A stretch of 64,000 nucleotides of DNA, taken from NCBI GenBank assembly GCA_041658705.1, contig JBAZZT010000001.1, positions 1 through 64,000 on the forward strand, written 5' to 3'. The position numbers and the translations under genes were made by a program. Origin of the DNA: CAIKNB01 sp041658705. GTDB taxonomy: Bacteria; Patescibacteriota; Patescibacteriia; 2-12-FULL-60-25. Under the pieces are notes generated by a model. That model saw only the letters and a program-made list of their open reading frames with translations. It did not search any database and was not told the origin of the DNA. Positions within the stretch are counted from its first letter, which is position 1. Each line of letters starts with the position of its first letter. Below, in pieces: positions 42,237-50,196 of this stretch.

Positions 42237-42265
42237 GCAGTCCGCACCCGCGGGCTGCTTTTCAT
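42237..42265 (+). terminator. Intrinsic terminator
   Basis: GCAGTCCGC / GCGGGCTGC hairpin and TTTTC. Confidence 0.65.
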
Positions 42266-42307
42266 AAAACCGCCGTTCTTAAAATAGCTGCATCTTTAAG
42301 AACATAA

Positions 42308-43023
42308 TCTCCACCGCAACAAAATGCGCTATCAGGCATTTCGTTGCGATTTGTTCAGCGACTAAAAAAATGTTCGCGGACAGCTTTCTCCCGGCTGCCT
42401 AATGATAAGACAGTCGTGATAACTACGTCAGATTTGACCTTGAAACAACGGGATAATTCCACCAGTTCTTGGATTCGCTCATGTGGAGTGATATAGACGC
42501 TCTTTTGGAGTCGAAATAATCCAATGTTTTCTAAGGTTCGCCGGAACTTGTCCCGCATGCCTTTGGACTCCGGAATATCAAAGAATAACACTCGCCATAA
42601 ATGATCCCATTTTTTAGGGCGAGAGGTAAAAAGTTCAGTCAAACTTTTGATTTTATAGTGTTTCATGCCTTGCAGGGTCAAAATAATAGGAGATTCTTCA
42701 TCCTCGGCGTCATAGTCAATCAAACCGATCAGTTTCATGCGCTTCAAGGCCTGGCGTATGCGCCAAGCGCTATATTGGCCGAATTTGCCGAACAGCTTAG
42801 CACTGCCATATCCATTAGATAGTAGGCCGACTAAAGTGAACAACCCACCGACAGCCAGAATTTCAAGCAGGGCATAGGTCAACTGCCCGGTTTTTTCCTT
42901 GGAACGTCTTTTCATATCTTTACCGCTGCCATATCCGCCTTTTTTTGCCAAGGCCCCATCTCCTTGTGGAAAAAAACAAATCGCAACAAAATTCCCGATA
43001 GCGCATTTTGTTGCGGTGGGAGA
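42308..43023 (-). mobile_element. Candidate mobile element: Cas2-fold gene between inverted repeats
   Basis: 716 bp. The left end (42308-42355) and right end (42975-43023) are inverted repeats of about 48 bp, roughly 85 percent alike by eye. Each end is itself a hairpin: CGCAACAAAATGC/GCATTTCGTTGCG on the left, CGCAACAAAAT/GCATTTTGTTGCG on the right. They tightly enclose one gene whose stop codon overlaps the inner edge of the left repeat. No clear target duplication is seen. Interpreted as a self-contained transposable or selfish unit; not proven. Confidence 0.6.
42355..42951 (-). CDS. Winged-helix plus Cas2-like (PaaX-type) protein
   Basis: 198 aa. After a basic start, an N-terminal winged helix (about residues 25-85, YSAWRIRQALKRMKLIGLID) is followed by a Cas2/PaaX-C ferredoxin-like fold: WRVLFFDIPESKGMRDKFRR with the Cas2-position Asp, GLFRLQKSVYITPH, and a VVITTVLSLG last strand. 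The start is a TTG at 42951, fixed by AAGGAG 8 bases upstream. There is no cas1 and no CRISPR array nearby. Repressor (PaaX-like), nuclease or transposition factor are all possible. Confidence 0.7.
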   Translation of the reverse strand: MAKKGGYGSGKDMKRRSKEKTGQLTYALLEILAVGGLFTLVGLLSNGYGSAKLFGKFGQYSAWRIRQALKRMKLIGLIDYDAEDEESPIILTLQGMKHYKIKSLTELFTSRPKKWDHLWRVLFFDIPESKGMRDKFRRTLENIGLFRLQKSVYITPHERIQELVELSRCFKVKSDVVITTVLSLGSREKAVREHFFSR

Positions 43024-43085
43024 AATCGTTTGGCCTTAGCGGTTCGTTAGTAACCGACGATTGGACTGCAGCTCGGTGGTCTGTA

Positions 43086-43139
43086 CTAAAAAAAGTCCTA
43101 GGCAGGCTGAACCCCCAGCCCCCGAAGGACTTTTTTCTG
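43086..43139. terminator. Hairpin terminator, either strand
   Basis: AAAAAAAGTCCT ... AGGACTTTTTT. It separates the Cas2-fold element from the next orphan gene; the transcript it serves is unclear. Confidence 0.55.
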
Positions 43140-43148
43140 ATTAAAGCC

Positions 43149-43177
43149 TTGACAGGAACAGTTTGAAATGGTTAGGT
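43149..43177 (+). promoter_or_regulatory. Sigma70-type promoter
   Basis: TTGACA (43149-43154), 17 bases, TTAGGT (43172-43177). Confidence 0.55.
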
Positions 43178-43208
43178 AGACCGTCCTTTATAGCCAAGGA
43201 GTCGGGGC

Positions 43209-43673
43209 ATGAAAAAGAAGATCGTGAATGTATTGGTCGACAACGTGTCAGGATTTTTCGCGGCCTTCTGGGTCGCTTACATTTGGTCGCTCTTCGATAG
43301 CCAGGTCAGGCGTTTCGACCTAGTGATCTATGCGGCCCTGCTGATTTTTGTCGCCGATGGGGTTGCGGTATTCCGCGCTCGGCACCAAGCCAAAAAAGAG
43401 CTCGTCGTTTGGCAGGATTCGTACGTCAACTGCTTGCTGGCCTGCATCGGTTGGCTCCAGGCTTACCGCGTGGGGCCAGCGGCGATCGTCGCCGGCCTGA
43501 CGCAGCGCGACAAGCTGTTCCGTCAGTTGATTCAGGCGTTGAACGATGGCGCCCGTCTGGACGAAACGCAGGTTCCCGTCGAAGCGCTCAAGGAGCTCGT
43601 GGATCGAGCCACCAAAGAAGGTAAGCTGGACTATGGGAATAAAGCCCACCGCCGGCTCATGGACCTTGTCTGA
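43209..43673 (+). CDS. Two-helix membrane protein, orphan cassette gene
   Basis: 154 aa, not recognised. Two membrane helices in the first 55 residues (GFFAAFWVAYIWSLF; LVIYAALLIFVADGVAVF) and a soluble helical C-terminus. CCAAGGAGTCGGGGC precedes the ATG. Terminator at 43682-43710. The layout (short hairpin of two helices plus cytoplasmic tail) resembles the neighbouring gene on the other strand. Confidence 0.65.
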   Translation: MKKKIVNVLVDNVSGFFAAFWVAYIWSLFDSQVRRFDLVIYAALLIFVADGVAVFRARHQAKKELVVWQDSYVNCLLACIGWLQAYRVGPAAIVAGLTQRDKLFRQLIQALNDGARLDETQVPVEALKELVDRATKEGKLDYGNKAHRRLMDLV

Positions 43674-43681
43674 ATCGAACG

Positions 43682-43710
43682 CCGTCCGGCGACTTTCCGG
43701 ACGGTTTTCT
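43682..43710 (+). terminator. Intrinsic terminator
   Basis: CCGTCCGG / CCGGACGG hairpin then TTTTC. Confidence 0.85.
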
Positions 43711-43718
43711 AAATCAAA

Positions 43719-43755
43719 AAAAGTCCCAGGCAAGATTCACATCTTGCCTGGGACC
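43719..43755 (-). terminator. Intrinsic terminator
   Basis: Minus strand GTCCCAGGCAAGAT / ATCTTGCCTGGGAC then TTTTTTT. Confidence 0.9.
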
Positions 43756-43771
43756 GAGATGCGGCTTTGCG

Positions 43772-44377
43772 CTAGCCCTGACAGGCTTGGCGCAGAGTGC
43801 GGTCGAGGAATTGTGCCTTGGTCTGTACTTGTCGAGCCAGAGAACGGCGGATGCTGAAGTACATCCAGGCACTCGCCACTAGCTGCATGGAAGTGAGGGT
43901 CAGGCTGACGAGAGCGCCCCACTTCAGGCAGGTGAGAAGCATCCCGAAAGCGAAGACTCCGTTGTGGTATCCGAGCGCGAACGCCCCCAGGGCGAGAAGC
44001 AGCGGATACAGGAGAAACATGTAGAACTGGAACTTCGGGAAGACCAGCGGCGAAGTCATGAGGTCGTAGTGCGGGAAGGGACCGACGAACCACCAATCGA
44101 GCGGTATGACGTCGTCGAGACGTTTGGTGATGTTTTCTGCTTCGCGCCGAAACTCTTCCGGGGAGCGGGCGGCTTTGCGGGAGCATGGGAAGCGAATGCG
44201 CAGATTCTGCTCCACGAGCGGCTTCACGATCTGTTCGAAGCTGTCGCGTCCGGCGAGCACGTCGGCCACGACCGGCGCCTTGTGCTTCCACGTCTCGATG
44301 AGGTCGTGGAGAATTTTATCTTGGTCATCTCCGTTGAGCGAGACCGCTTCATGCACTGCGGAATAGAAGTCGCGCAT
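43772..44377 (-). CDS. Membrane protein, orphan cassette gene
   Basis: 201 aa, not recognised. Soluble N-terminal half, then two membrane helices (FYMFLLYPLLLALGAFALGY; LLTCLKWGALVSLTLTSMQL) and a short basic tail. AAAGGAAGTTGAAGCC before the ATG; TTGAAA with a 17-base spacer upstream is a weak promoter. The leader begins just inside the end of the tRNA-tail repeat. Confidence 0.6.
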   Translation of the reverse strand: MRDFYSAVHEAVSLNGDDQDKILHDLIETWKHKAPVVADVLAGRDSFEQIVKPLVEQNLRIRFPCSRKAARSPEEFRREAENITKRLDDVIPLDWWFVGPFPHYDLMTSPLVFPKFQFYMFLLYPLLLALGAFALGYHNGVFAFGMLLTCLKWGALVSLTLTSMQLVASAWMYFSIRRSLARQVQTKAQFLDRTLRQACQG

Positions 44378-44473
44378 GGCTTCAACTTCCTTTCAAGGTT
44401 CGATTTTCATTCCTCGCAACCCGATGTTCGCATGGTGGTGCCTAAATTTCAAGACATGACGAGTCGTGTGTCT

Positions 44474-44706
44474 ATAAAATCGGCCGCGCCACGGCGTTCG
44501 CGAGCGCCGTACCACGTGAACAGCGAGTGCGAAGCCCCGTAAAGCGCAAAAGATTTTTGCTCTATGCGCCACGGCGTAAAAGCCGCGTGGCGACAACGCC
44601 GCTTTACGCGGGGCACGTAAAAGCCTCGCTTGCTGCTTCTTGCGTCTGGCCGCGCCAGGTGAGCCGCGTAAAGCAAAAACCGCACCTATAAAGCGCGGCT
44701 TTTACG
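44474..44706 (-). repeat. tRNA-tail repeat, copy B
   Basis: Reading on the minus strand it begins at the base after the tRNA-Arg CCA with CGTAAAAGCCGCGC and follows 30907-31135 almost to its end. Most differences are compensated or lie in loops. Confidence 0.8.
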
Positions 44707-44783
44707 TGGTGCGCCCGGAGGGAGTCGAACCCCCAACCCACAGCTTCGAAGGCTGTTGCTCTATCCAGTTGAGCTACGGGCGC
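44707..44783 (-). tRNA. tRNA-Arg(UCG)
   Basis: Acceptor GCGCCCG/CGGGCGC, anticodon stem ACAGC/GCTGT with loop CTTCGAA, encoded CCA. Confidence 0.95.
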
Positions 44784-44852
44784 ATGAGTCTTGGCCGAAT
44801 ATACGGTTTTTTAGGGTTTTGGTCAATGCGACGAGCGTGATACATTCGAAGC

Positions 44853-45338
44853 ATGTTCATCGCCCATCTGCCGGCCGGTTATCTCCTGACGACCAGCTTA
44901 CAACGACGACTCAAGACGGGTAAGTTGTTGTGGCTGGGGCTTTTGGCCAGCATCTTGCCGGATTTTGATCTGCTGTATTTTTTCTTCATCGACGGTCGGC
45001 GCACTCTGCATCATGATTATTGGATCCATCGTCCGTTCTGCTGGTTGGTCCTGCTGGGAACGGCTTGGCTCGCCTCGCTCCTCGTGAAAAAAGACTGGGC
45101 CAAGCCCGCGCTGATTATTTTTTTCGCCAACATTTTTCTTCACCTTATCTTGGACACGTTCGTCGCCGGCATCTCATGGCTCTATCCTTTGACCGCGCAA
45201 AGTTTCCGCCTGGTCGAGGTCCCCGCGCGCTACGGATTTTGGGTCTGGAATTTCGTTTTCCATTGGTCGTTCATCGTCGAGATATTTTTGGTCGTGTGGG
45301 CGGCGGCGAGATTGTATCGGCGCCGGAAAGTCGTTTGA
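44853..45338 (+). CDS. YdjM/PF04307-type membrane-bound metal-dependent hydrolase
   Basis: 161 aa with four to five membrane helices. LLASILPDFDLLYFF and GRRTLHHDYWIHRP have the D/H-rich spacing of the YdjM (DUF457) family, which has predicted metal-dependent hydrolase activity in the membrane. TACATT (44841-44846) is 6 bases before the ATG: leaderless type. Single gene ending in a GCTCCCCGCCGGAGCGGGGAGC-like hairpin shared with rnc. Confidence 0.75.
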   Translation: MFIAHLPAGYLLTTSLQRRLKTGKLLWLGLLASILPDFDLLYFFFIDGRRTLHHDYWIHRPFCWLVLLGTAWLASLLVKKDWAKPALIIFFANIFLHLILDTFVAGISWLYPLTAQSFRLVEVPARYGFWVWNFVFHWSFIVEIFLVVWAAARLYRRRKVV

Positions 45339-45366
45339 AAACTCCCCGCCGGAGCGGGGAGCGATA

Positions 45367-46110
45367 TCATTTCGTCTTAGGTTGTTTGGTCGCCGGTTGC
45401 GCTATGTCCCAGCCTTTGGCCGTGAGCCCGGCTTGGGCGGCCGCCACCTGCGCTTCTTGTTTTGAGGTGCCGCTGCCCACCGCCACCATGTCTTTTTCCA
45501 GATAAACGCCGATAGTGAATTCTTTGTTGTGGTCAGGGCCTTTTTCCTCCAACACGCGATAGGTCGGAGTCACGCCTAAAAGTTCCTGCGCGGTCTCTTG
45601 GAATTTGCTTTTGGGATCGACGTACAGTTCGTTTTTGATGATGAATTCAAGCAGCGACAGGATATGTTTGCGCACGAATTTGTCGGCCGCCGGCATGCCG
45701 CCGTCCAGGTAAATCGCGCCCATGATGGCTTCGATGGCGTTGGCCAGGATGTACATGCGGGCTTTGGAATTTGCGTCGCGCGCTTCGCCTTTGGACAGGA
45801 GCAAAAATTCTTCGAACTTGAGTTGGTTGGCGATGCCGGCCAAGGTTTTGGCGTTGACCAGCGCGGCGCGCCAGTTGGTCAGCTCGCCTTCGGGGTTGGC
45901 GTAGGTGCGGAAGAGATGTTCGGTCACCGACAGCTCAAGCACGGCGTCGCCCAAAAATTCCAGGCGCTCGTTATGCGTGTACGGAAAATCCGCATGCTCG
46001 TTCAAAAACGAGCGATGCGTCAGGGCTTCGATGATGAAGTCCTTGTTGTTGAAAGTGTGACCCAGCCGCTCCTCCAGCACCTCCAGGTTTTCGATATAGC
46101 TCTCGCTCAT
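45367..46110 (-). CDS. rnc: Ribonuclease III
   Basis: 247 aa. HNERLEFLGDAVLELSVTEH is the catalytic signature with the acidic metal ligands; a second acidic patch is in EAIMGAIYLDGG. The C-terminal dsRNA-binding domain (about residues 165-235) is complete. It processes rRNA precursors and double-stranded RNA. Third gene of an rpmF-nusB-rnc cluster. Confidence 0.96.
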   Translation of the reverse strand: MSESYIENLEVLEERLGHTFNNKDFIIEALTHRSFLNEHADFPYTHNERLEFLGDAVLELSVTEHLFRTYANPEGELTNWRAALVNAKTLAGIANQLKFEEFLLLSKGEARDANSKARMYILANAIEAIMGAIYLDGGMPAADKFVRKHILSLLEFIIKNELYVDPKSKFQETAQELLGVTPTYRVLEEKGPDHNKEFTIGVYLEKDMVAVGSGTSKQEAQVAAAQAGLTAKGWDIAQPATKQPKTK

Positions 46111-46188
46111 ACTCGGTCAGCGGCGCCCGTGAAGCGGACGGAAAGTTCCGTGCTCTTCACAGAAGCCGTTGAGATAAAAATTAGGCGT

Positions 46189-46707
46189 TCATTTTTTGTC
46201 GTCGATCTTTTTATTTTCAGCCGCCGCTTCTTCCGGCGCGGGCTTGTCTTCAGCCTTTTTTTCTTTGGGCTTGTCCGCCGCTTTTTCGATGCCGCGCGCC
46301 AATTGATCGCGATACACCGCGCCCAAGACGCCGTTCACGAATTTGCCCGAAGATTCGCCGCCGAAAGTCTTGGCTAACTCGATGGCTTCGTTGATGGCGA
46401 CTTTCGAGGGGATGGCGTCGTCATACAAAAGTTCGTACGTGCCGATGCGCAGCACGTTGCGGTCCACGGTCGTGATCTTGGGCAACGGCCAATCCGGTGC
46501 GAACTTGGTGATGGTGGCGTCTATCACTTCATTATGTTCCAACACGCCCTTGGCTAGCTTCTGCGCAAACTCCTTCTCGTCCAATTCAGGGGCGAATTCC
46601 AGGATGTTGCGTTCGAGCACCTTGCCCGAATCAGGCGCGCCATGATGAAAATCCCACTCATAAAGCGACTGCAAGGTGAGGGCGCGGGCGAGGTGGCGGT
46701 TTGACAT
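46189..46707 (-). CDS. nusB: Transcription antitermination protein NusB
   Basis: 172 aa. RHLARALTLQSLYEWDF and DRNVLRIGTYELLYDD, then SKVAINEAIELAKTFGGESS and FVNGVLGAVYRD are the family hallmarks. NusB pairs with NusE (S10) on boxA during rRNA transcription. A charged tail of about 30 residues (KKAEDKPAPEEAAAENKK) extends past the usual end. Confidence 0.95.
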   Translation of the reverse strand: MSNRHLARALTLQSLYEWDFHHGAPDSGKVLERNILEFAPELDEKEFAQKLAKGVLEHNEVIDATITKFAPDWPLPKITTVDRNVLRIGTYELLYDDAIPSKVAINEAIELAKTFGGESSGKFVNGVLGAVYRDQLARGIEKAADKPKEKKAEDKPAPEEAAAENKKIDDKK

Positions 46708-46734
46708 AAAGGGCGAGTGTTTCCGACGGCCGGC

Positions 46735-46986
46735 TTACGCGTGAGCGTGGCCGGCGTGTGCGTCGGTTTTGGTTTTCGATTTTTTGAGCAGTTTCTCGAG
46801 TTTATGTTCCGCGCCCTTCACGTGGATGGCGTGGCCTCGATACTCTTTGGCGCCCGGTGCGGCGCAGTGCGACAAATGCAGGGCGCCTGTTTTGGCGTCT
46901 TTGCAAACTGTGGCTGCCTTAAGCGCAAAATGAGCCGCTCGGCGGCGTTTGTCTGAACTGGTTCGGCGATGTCCTGGAAGACCCAT
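46735..46986 (-). CDS. rpmF: 50S ribosomal protein bL32
   Basis: 83 aa from ATG 46986. GLPGHRRTSSDKRRRAAH is the bL32 start. Only two cysteines (TVCKDA, SHCAAP) remain of the usual zinc ribbon, with a conserved YRGH. An unusual basic then His-rich tail (KSKTKTDAHAGHAHA) follows. TATACT at 47005-47010 is a likely -10. First gene of rpmF-nusB-rnc. Confidence 0.92.
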   Translation of the reverse strand: MGLPGHRRTSSDKRRRAAHFALKAATVCKDAKTGALHLSHCAAPGAKEYRGHAIHVKGAEHKLEKLLKKSKTKTDAHAGHAHA

Positions 46987-47134
46987 AGTGTCTGGAAATA
47001 GATGAGTATAATCGAATCTTAACAAAAAATCGTTGATTTGACAAGAGTGCGACATTCGGCTTTATCCGGCGCTTTTACGCCGATTCCGGGAGTCTTGAAG
47101 CAGCTGGAATGTTCTGCTATGCTCTGGCAAATAT

Positions 47135-47719
47135 ATGGAACAAACGTTGATTTTGGTTAAACCGGACGGCGTCGAGCGCGGCTTGACGGGAGACATCCTG
47201 GCCCGTCTGCAACGCGCTGGCCTCAAGCTCTTGGCGATCAAGATGGTCAAACCCACGGCCGAACAGTGCGACCGCCATTATGCCCTGACCGAAGACTGGA
47301 TGCGCGGCGTCTACGACAAAGCCAAGGCCAAGATGGAATCGCTCGGCCAAGCTTTCCCGTATCCCGATCACCAGGCTTACGGCAAGATGATCAAGGACGG
47401 CTTGGTGGAATTCCTCGTGTCCGCGCCAGTCGTGGCGGCGATTTTAGAAGGCGAGCAAGCCGTAGCCCAAACGCGCAAGATCGTCGGCGCGACCGAACCG
47501 GCCTCGTCCGCTCCCGGCACCATCCGCGGAGATTTTTCCATCGACACTTACGCGCTGTCCAACGCGCAAAACCGGCCGTTGCGCAACTTGATCCACGCCT
47601 CGGGCACGGCGGAAGAAGCCAAGACCGAGATCGCCCTCTGGTTCAAGCCCGAAGAAATCCTGTCCGTCCGCTCGATCAACGATCCCATACTCTACGACAA
47701 GGATCGGTTTCGGCTGTAA
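47135..47719 (+). CDS. ndk: Nucleoside diphosphate kinase, long form
   Basis: 194 aa, against about 140 aa in most bacteria. TLILVKPDGVERGL starts it; RNLIHASGTAEEA holds the phospho-accepting His. The extra length lies in insertions around residues 45-85 and near the C-terminus, as in some archaeal and CPR enzymes. It balances NTP/dNTP pools. TATGCT (47118-47123) is 11 bases before the ATG. Confidence 0.94.
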   Translation: MEQTLILVKPDGVERGLTGDILARLQRAGLKLLAIKMVKPTAEQCDRHYALTEDWMRGVYDKAKAKMESLGQAFPYPDHQAYGKMIKDGLVEFLVSAPVVAAILEGEQAVAQTRKIVGATEPASSAPGTIRGDFSIDTYALSNAQNRPLRNLIHASGTAEEAKTEIALWFKPEEILSVRSINDPILYDKDRFRL

Positions 47720-47818
47720 ATTTTTTCGTCGCTTCGAACGTAGCGCAGTAGAGAAATCTTCGGAGATTTCTCCGCTCGGCCCGTCTGACGGGATTCTCTT
47801 TTTTATCGTTGCGTAAAT

Positions 47819-47864
47819 GTGCATTTCCTAAAAACCCGCGGCCGCGGGTTTTTAGGAAATGCAC
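47819..47864. repeat. Perfect 46-bp palindrome
   Basis: A perfect inverted repeat with no loop: GTGCATTTCCTAAAAACCCG and its exact complement around a CGGCCG centre. It lies in the 545-base gap after ndk, after a GAGAAATCTTCGGAGATTTCTC hairpin and GGGATTCTCTTTTTT (47770-47802) that probably terminates ndk. Confidence 0.85.
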
Positions 47865-47908
47865 TTTTCATAAAACCGAAGGTCTATCCATGAAATTATA
47901 GGATGGCC

Positions 47909-47988
47909 GTAGGGGCGAATGATTATTCGCCCCTACCGATAGCTGATAAAGGTCCTTCGACTTCGCTAGCGCTTCGCTCAGGATGACA
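47909..47988. repeat. REP-like hairpin plus half family-B repeat
   Basis: GTAGGGGCGAAT / ATTCGCCCCTAC (47909-47936), then the right half of a family-B element ending GCTCAGGATGACA (47944-47988), then CTACCCTCTACC words to 48042. Confidence 0.7.
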
Positions 47989-48054
47989 ATTTTTTTATTG
48001 TTTTGGCTACCCTCTACCCTCTACCCTCTACCCTCTACCGTCTTGTTAAAGCTC

Positions 48055-48083
48055 TTGACGACTTTGGCTTGCGTTTGTAAAGT
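48055..48083 (+). promoter_or_regulatory. Sigma70-type promoter of the RelA-like locus
   Basis: TTGACG (48055-48060), 17 bases, TAAAGT (48078-48083). A leader of about 175 bases follows and contains a 17-codon frame at 48115-48168 of unknown meaning. Confidence 0.6.
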
Positions 48084-48265
48084 GTTTGTATGACACGGTG
48101 CTTCAAGCCATTCCAGATGCAGACCCCGGCTTGGGTCGGCGTGTTTTATTTCACCATTACCCGCGACTGATTTTTCGTGAGCAGCTCGGAAACGAAGCTC
48201 GACCACGGAAACCGGTAGCGGCTGGTGGATATTTTTTTGCCGTTCTTTCGACAAGGGAGAGTGAG

Positions 48266-48460
48266 ATGGCAAGTGATAGGGAGCGGAGTTGCATCGCGAG
48301 TTTTACCAACGTCGACCTGGGCGACCAGCGCTTCGGGGCATCGGATTCCACCCTCACCTGGGTCCGCGCGTACTCCTCGCCGGAGTCGGCGAAGGATGCG
48401 TCGGGTCAGTCGGTGCATCCGAAGCTCGACGAGACAGCCGGCGATTCTTCCTGGGATTGA
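48266..48460 (+). CDS. Small hypothetical protein
   Basis: 64 aa starting MASDRERSCIASF, placed by AAGGGAGAGTGAG upstream. Ser/Asp-rich with no fold visible. First small gene of a three-gene transcript leading to the RelA/SpoT-like gene; candidate antitoxin or accessory factor. Confidence 0.45.
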   Translation: MASDRERSCIASFTNVDLGDQRFGASDSTLTWVRAYSSPESAKDASGQSVHPKLDETAGDSSWD

Positions 48461-48529
48461 CGCGTCTCTGCACTGGCTTTATTTTGAGCCATCGACCTAC
48501 AGTCGCGTACTTTCAACGGAGCGGCAAAA

Positions 48530-48742
48530 ATGGAAAAAACCTCGGACAGGGAGAGCGCTGCGGGAGAGGATAGGCCCAGGGAGCCTTTGCCCTCGGTGCA
48601 GTTCGACGAGGACGAGACCCCGACTAAACCGGATTGCCCTTCGAGCAAGCCGCCAAAAAAGGATCCGGCCCTGCACGAAGACGACCGGACCTATCGCCGC
48701 GTCGACCCCGACTGGATCAAGGAACATGAAGGGAAGTCGTGA
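48530..48742 (+). CDS. Small acidic hypothetical protein
   Basis: 70 aa, acidic and proline-rich (SVQFDEDETPTKPDCP), probably disordered, with a more ordered end DRTYRRVDPDWIKEHEG. ACGGAGCGGCAAAA before the ATG. Such composition is common in antitoxins, but this is inference from position only. Confidence 0.5.
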   Translation: MEKTSDRESAAGEDRPREPLPSVQFDEDETPTKPDCPSSKPPKKDPALHEDDRTYRRVDPDWIKEHEGKS

Positions 48743-48811
48743 GGCTTGGACCGAAAAGCCGGGCCGGTCAGCCCAGGCTGCTAGTCTCGAAACTATGGAA
48801 GGAGCAGTGAA

Positions 48812-50191
48812 GTGTCGAATGTAGCGACTTTTCCCCTGGAAGAGACCCAGAGGGGCGAACATGCGGGCAGATTCACCCAGCCGAGGGAGTTGCCCCGCCG
48901 CAGGAGCCGGGAAGAAGCTCATCTCGAGAGCATCCTGTCTCTTTTGGCCGAGCCGATCGAACCGGAAACGTGCCCGGAGTTCATCAATGCCTTTCCGAAT
49001 CTGATTGAGAGCACGGAGGGGCATGACATCCTGACCGGGGAACGCGTCAGGTATCAAGCTACGATGCGTCGTCTGGCCAAGGCTAGGTTGCAGGCGAGCG
49101 TCGTGCCCGGATCAAGCCCGGACCAGATCGCCGGACTCAAGAAGAAGGCGGCGCAAAACGCTTTTTACACCTTGCTCAAGAAGAGCTATCGGCTCGGAGA
49201 TTTCGAGCGCGATTATCAGCTCATGATCGAGAGCGTGGTCGAGGCCAGGAACACCATCGAGACTCTGGTCGGTGAATACTTCTCCAAGCAGTTGCGCCAC
49301 GAAGTCGAGATGCGTCTGGAGGTCGTGTCCGAGGAAGATCCGTTCGAGCTGTTCCGCTTGTGCGGCCACTCGGGCAACGACATGGCCTCGCGCCGCATCC
49401 GTTTCGAAGCGGCGCGCCAGCTGACCCTGGCCCAGCTGTACTTTGAACTGCGGCGCCACGGTGATTCCATCCAAGAGCTGGATCGCGACATGTCCGATCT
49501 GGAGCGCGAACTCAAAGCCTCCTACTTTGAGCCGCGGCGCAGCGCGACGTTCGAGGTCAAAGCCGAGCTCGATCCGGATGACGTTTACCGGGTCAAGCAT
49601 TTGGGATGGCTACCGGATCCCGCGCAGCGCCATCAGTCCAACGAAACCTGCGTCTATCTGTACCCCGGCATGCGCTTCATCCCCGGCGAGATTCCGGTCT
49701 TGCAGTTGGCGCGCGTCAAAGAGAATGCGCCGCTCAAACTGGTGAGCAAAGATCGGCGCAACCCCAAGAGCGTCAACGATCTGTGCGGCTTGAAGCTTAT
49801 CTTCTTCAACCTGGAAGACTTGCAGCGCGGCATCGAGCATCTGCGCCGCAGCATCGTCGTGGTCCCGGGGACGGTCTATGGCCAAGCCTCGAACCTCTCG
49901 CGTTCCGGCGCGGTGGATCCGACCAACCGCAACTCATCCGAGGATGCGCGCTTCACCAAATACTCCGCGCTGCTCTTCGACCGTTGGTTCGAGATTCAGT
50001 TCGAGCTCATGACGGATTGGGTCAACGAGCAATTCTCGATGGGTCGCGAAAACCACGAGATGTACAAATTGCGCCTGCTCTTGCAGGTCATCTTGCCCAA
50101 GCTCTTTCCCACCCGCCTCTATCTGGATTGGGCCGACCCCAACATCCGCAAAAGCTTGATCAGGTTCCGGCTTGCCGAAATCTGGTCGTGA
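48812..50191 (+). CDS. Divergent RelA/SpoT-like synthetase-fold protein
   Basis: 459 aa. The first two thirds are helical and charged. Residues about 325-430 resemble a RelA/SpoT nucleotidyltransferase: NPKSVNDLCGLKLIFFNLED (compare I-D-x-x-G-x-R) and FEIQFELMTDWVNEQF followed by NHEMYK (compare EIQxRT...H-x-x-YK). The conserved Arg of GIR is replaced by Lys-Leu. ATG 48812 follows AAGGAGCAGTGAA after overlap with a GTG; the two tiny upstream genes share the transcript. Possible alarmone-type toxin; activity not shown. Confidence 0.5.
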   Translation: MSNVATFPLEETQRGEHAGRFTQPRELPRRRSREEAHLESILSLLAEPIEPETCPEFINAFPNLIESTEGHDILTGERVRYQATMRRLAKARLQASVVPGSSPDQIAGLKKKAAQNAFYTLLKKSYRLGDFERDYQLMIESVVEARNTIETLVGEYFSKQLRHEVEMRLEVVSEEDPFELFRLCGHSGNDMASRRIRFEAARQLTLAQLYFELRRHGDSIQELDRDMSDLERELKASYFEPRRSATFEVKAELDPDDVYRVKHLGWLPDPAQRHQSNETCVYLYPGMRFIPGEIPVLQLARVKENAPLKLVSKDRRNPKSVNDLCGLKLIFFNLEDLQRGIEHLRRSIVVVPGTVYGQASNLSRSGAVDPTNRNSSEDARFTKYSALLFDRWFEIQFELMTDWVNEQFSMGRENHEMYKLRLLLQVILPKLFPTRLYLDWADPNIRKSLIRFRLAEIWS

Positions 50192-50196
50192 ACCAC

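Noticed and set aside
42308..43023. A clear target-site duplication around the Cas2-fold element
   Set aside because: Only 2-4 bases of similar A/T-rich sequence flank the ends, not distinguishable from chance.
48115..48168. 17-codon frame in the leader of the RelA-like locus as a gene
   Set aside because: No ribosome site and no similarity; noted only as a possible leader peptide.
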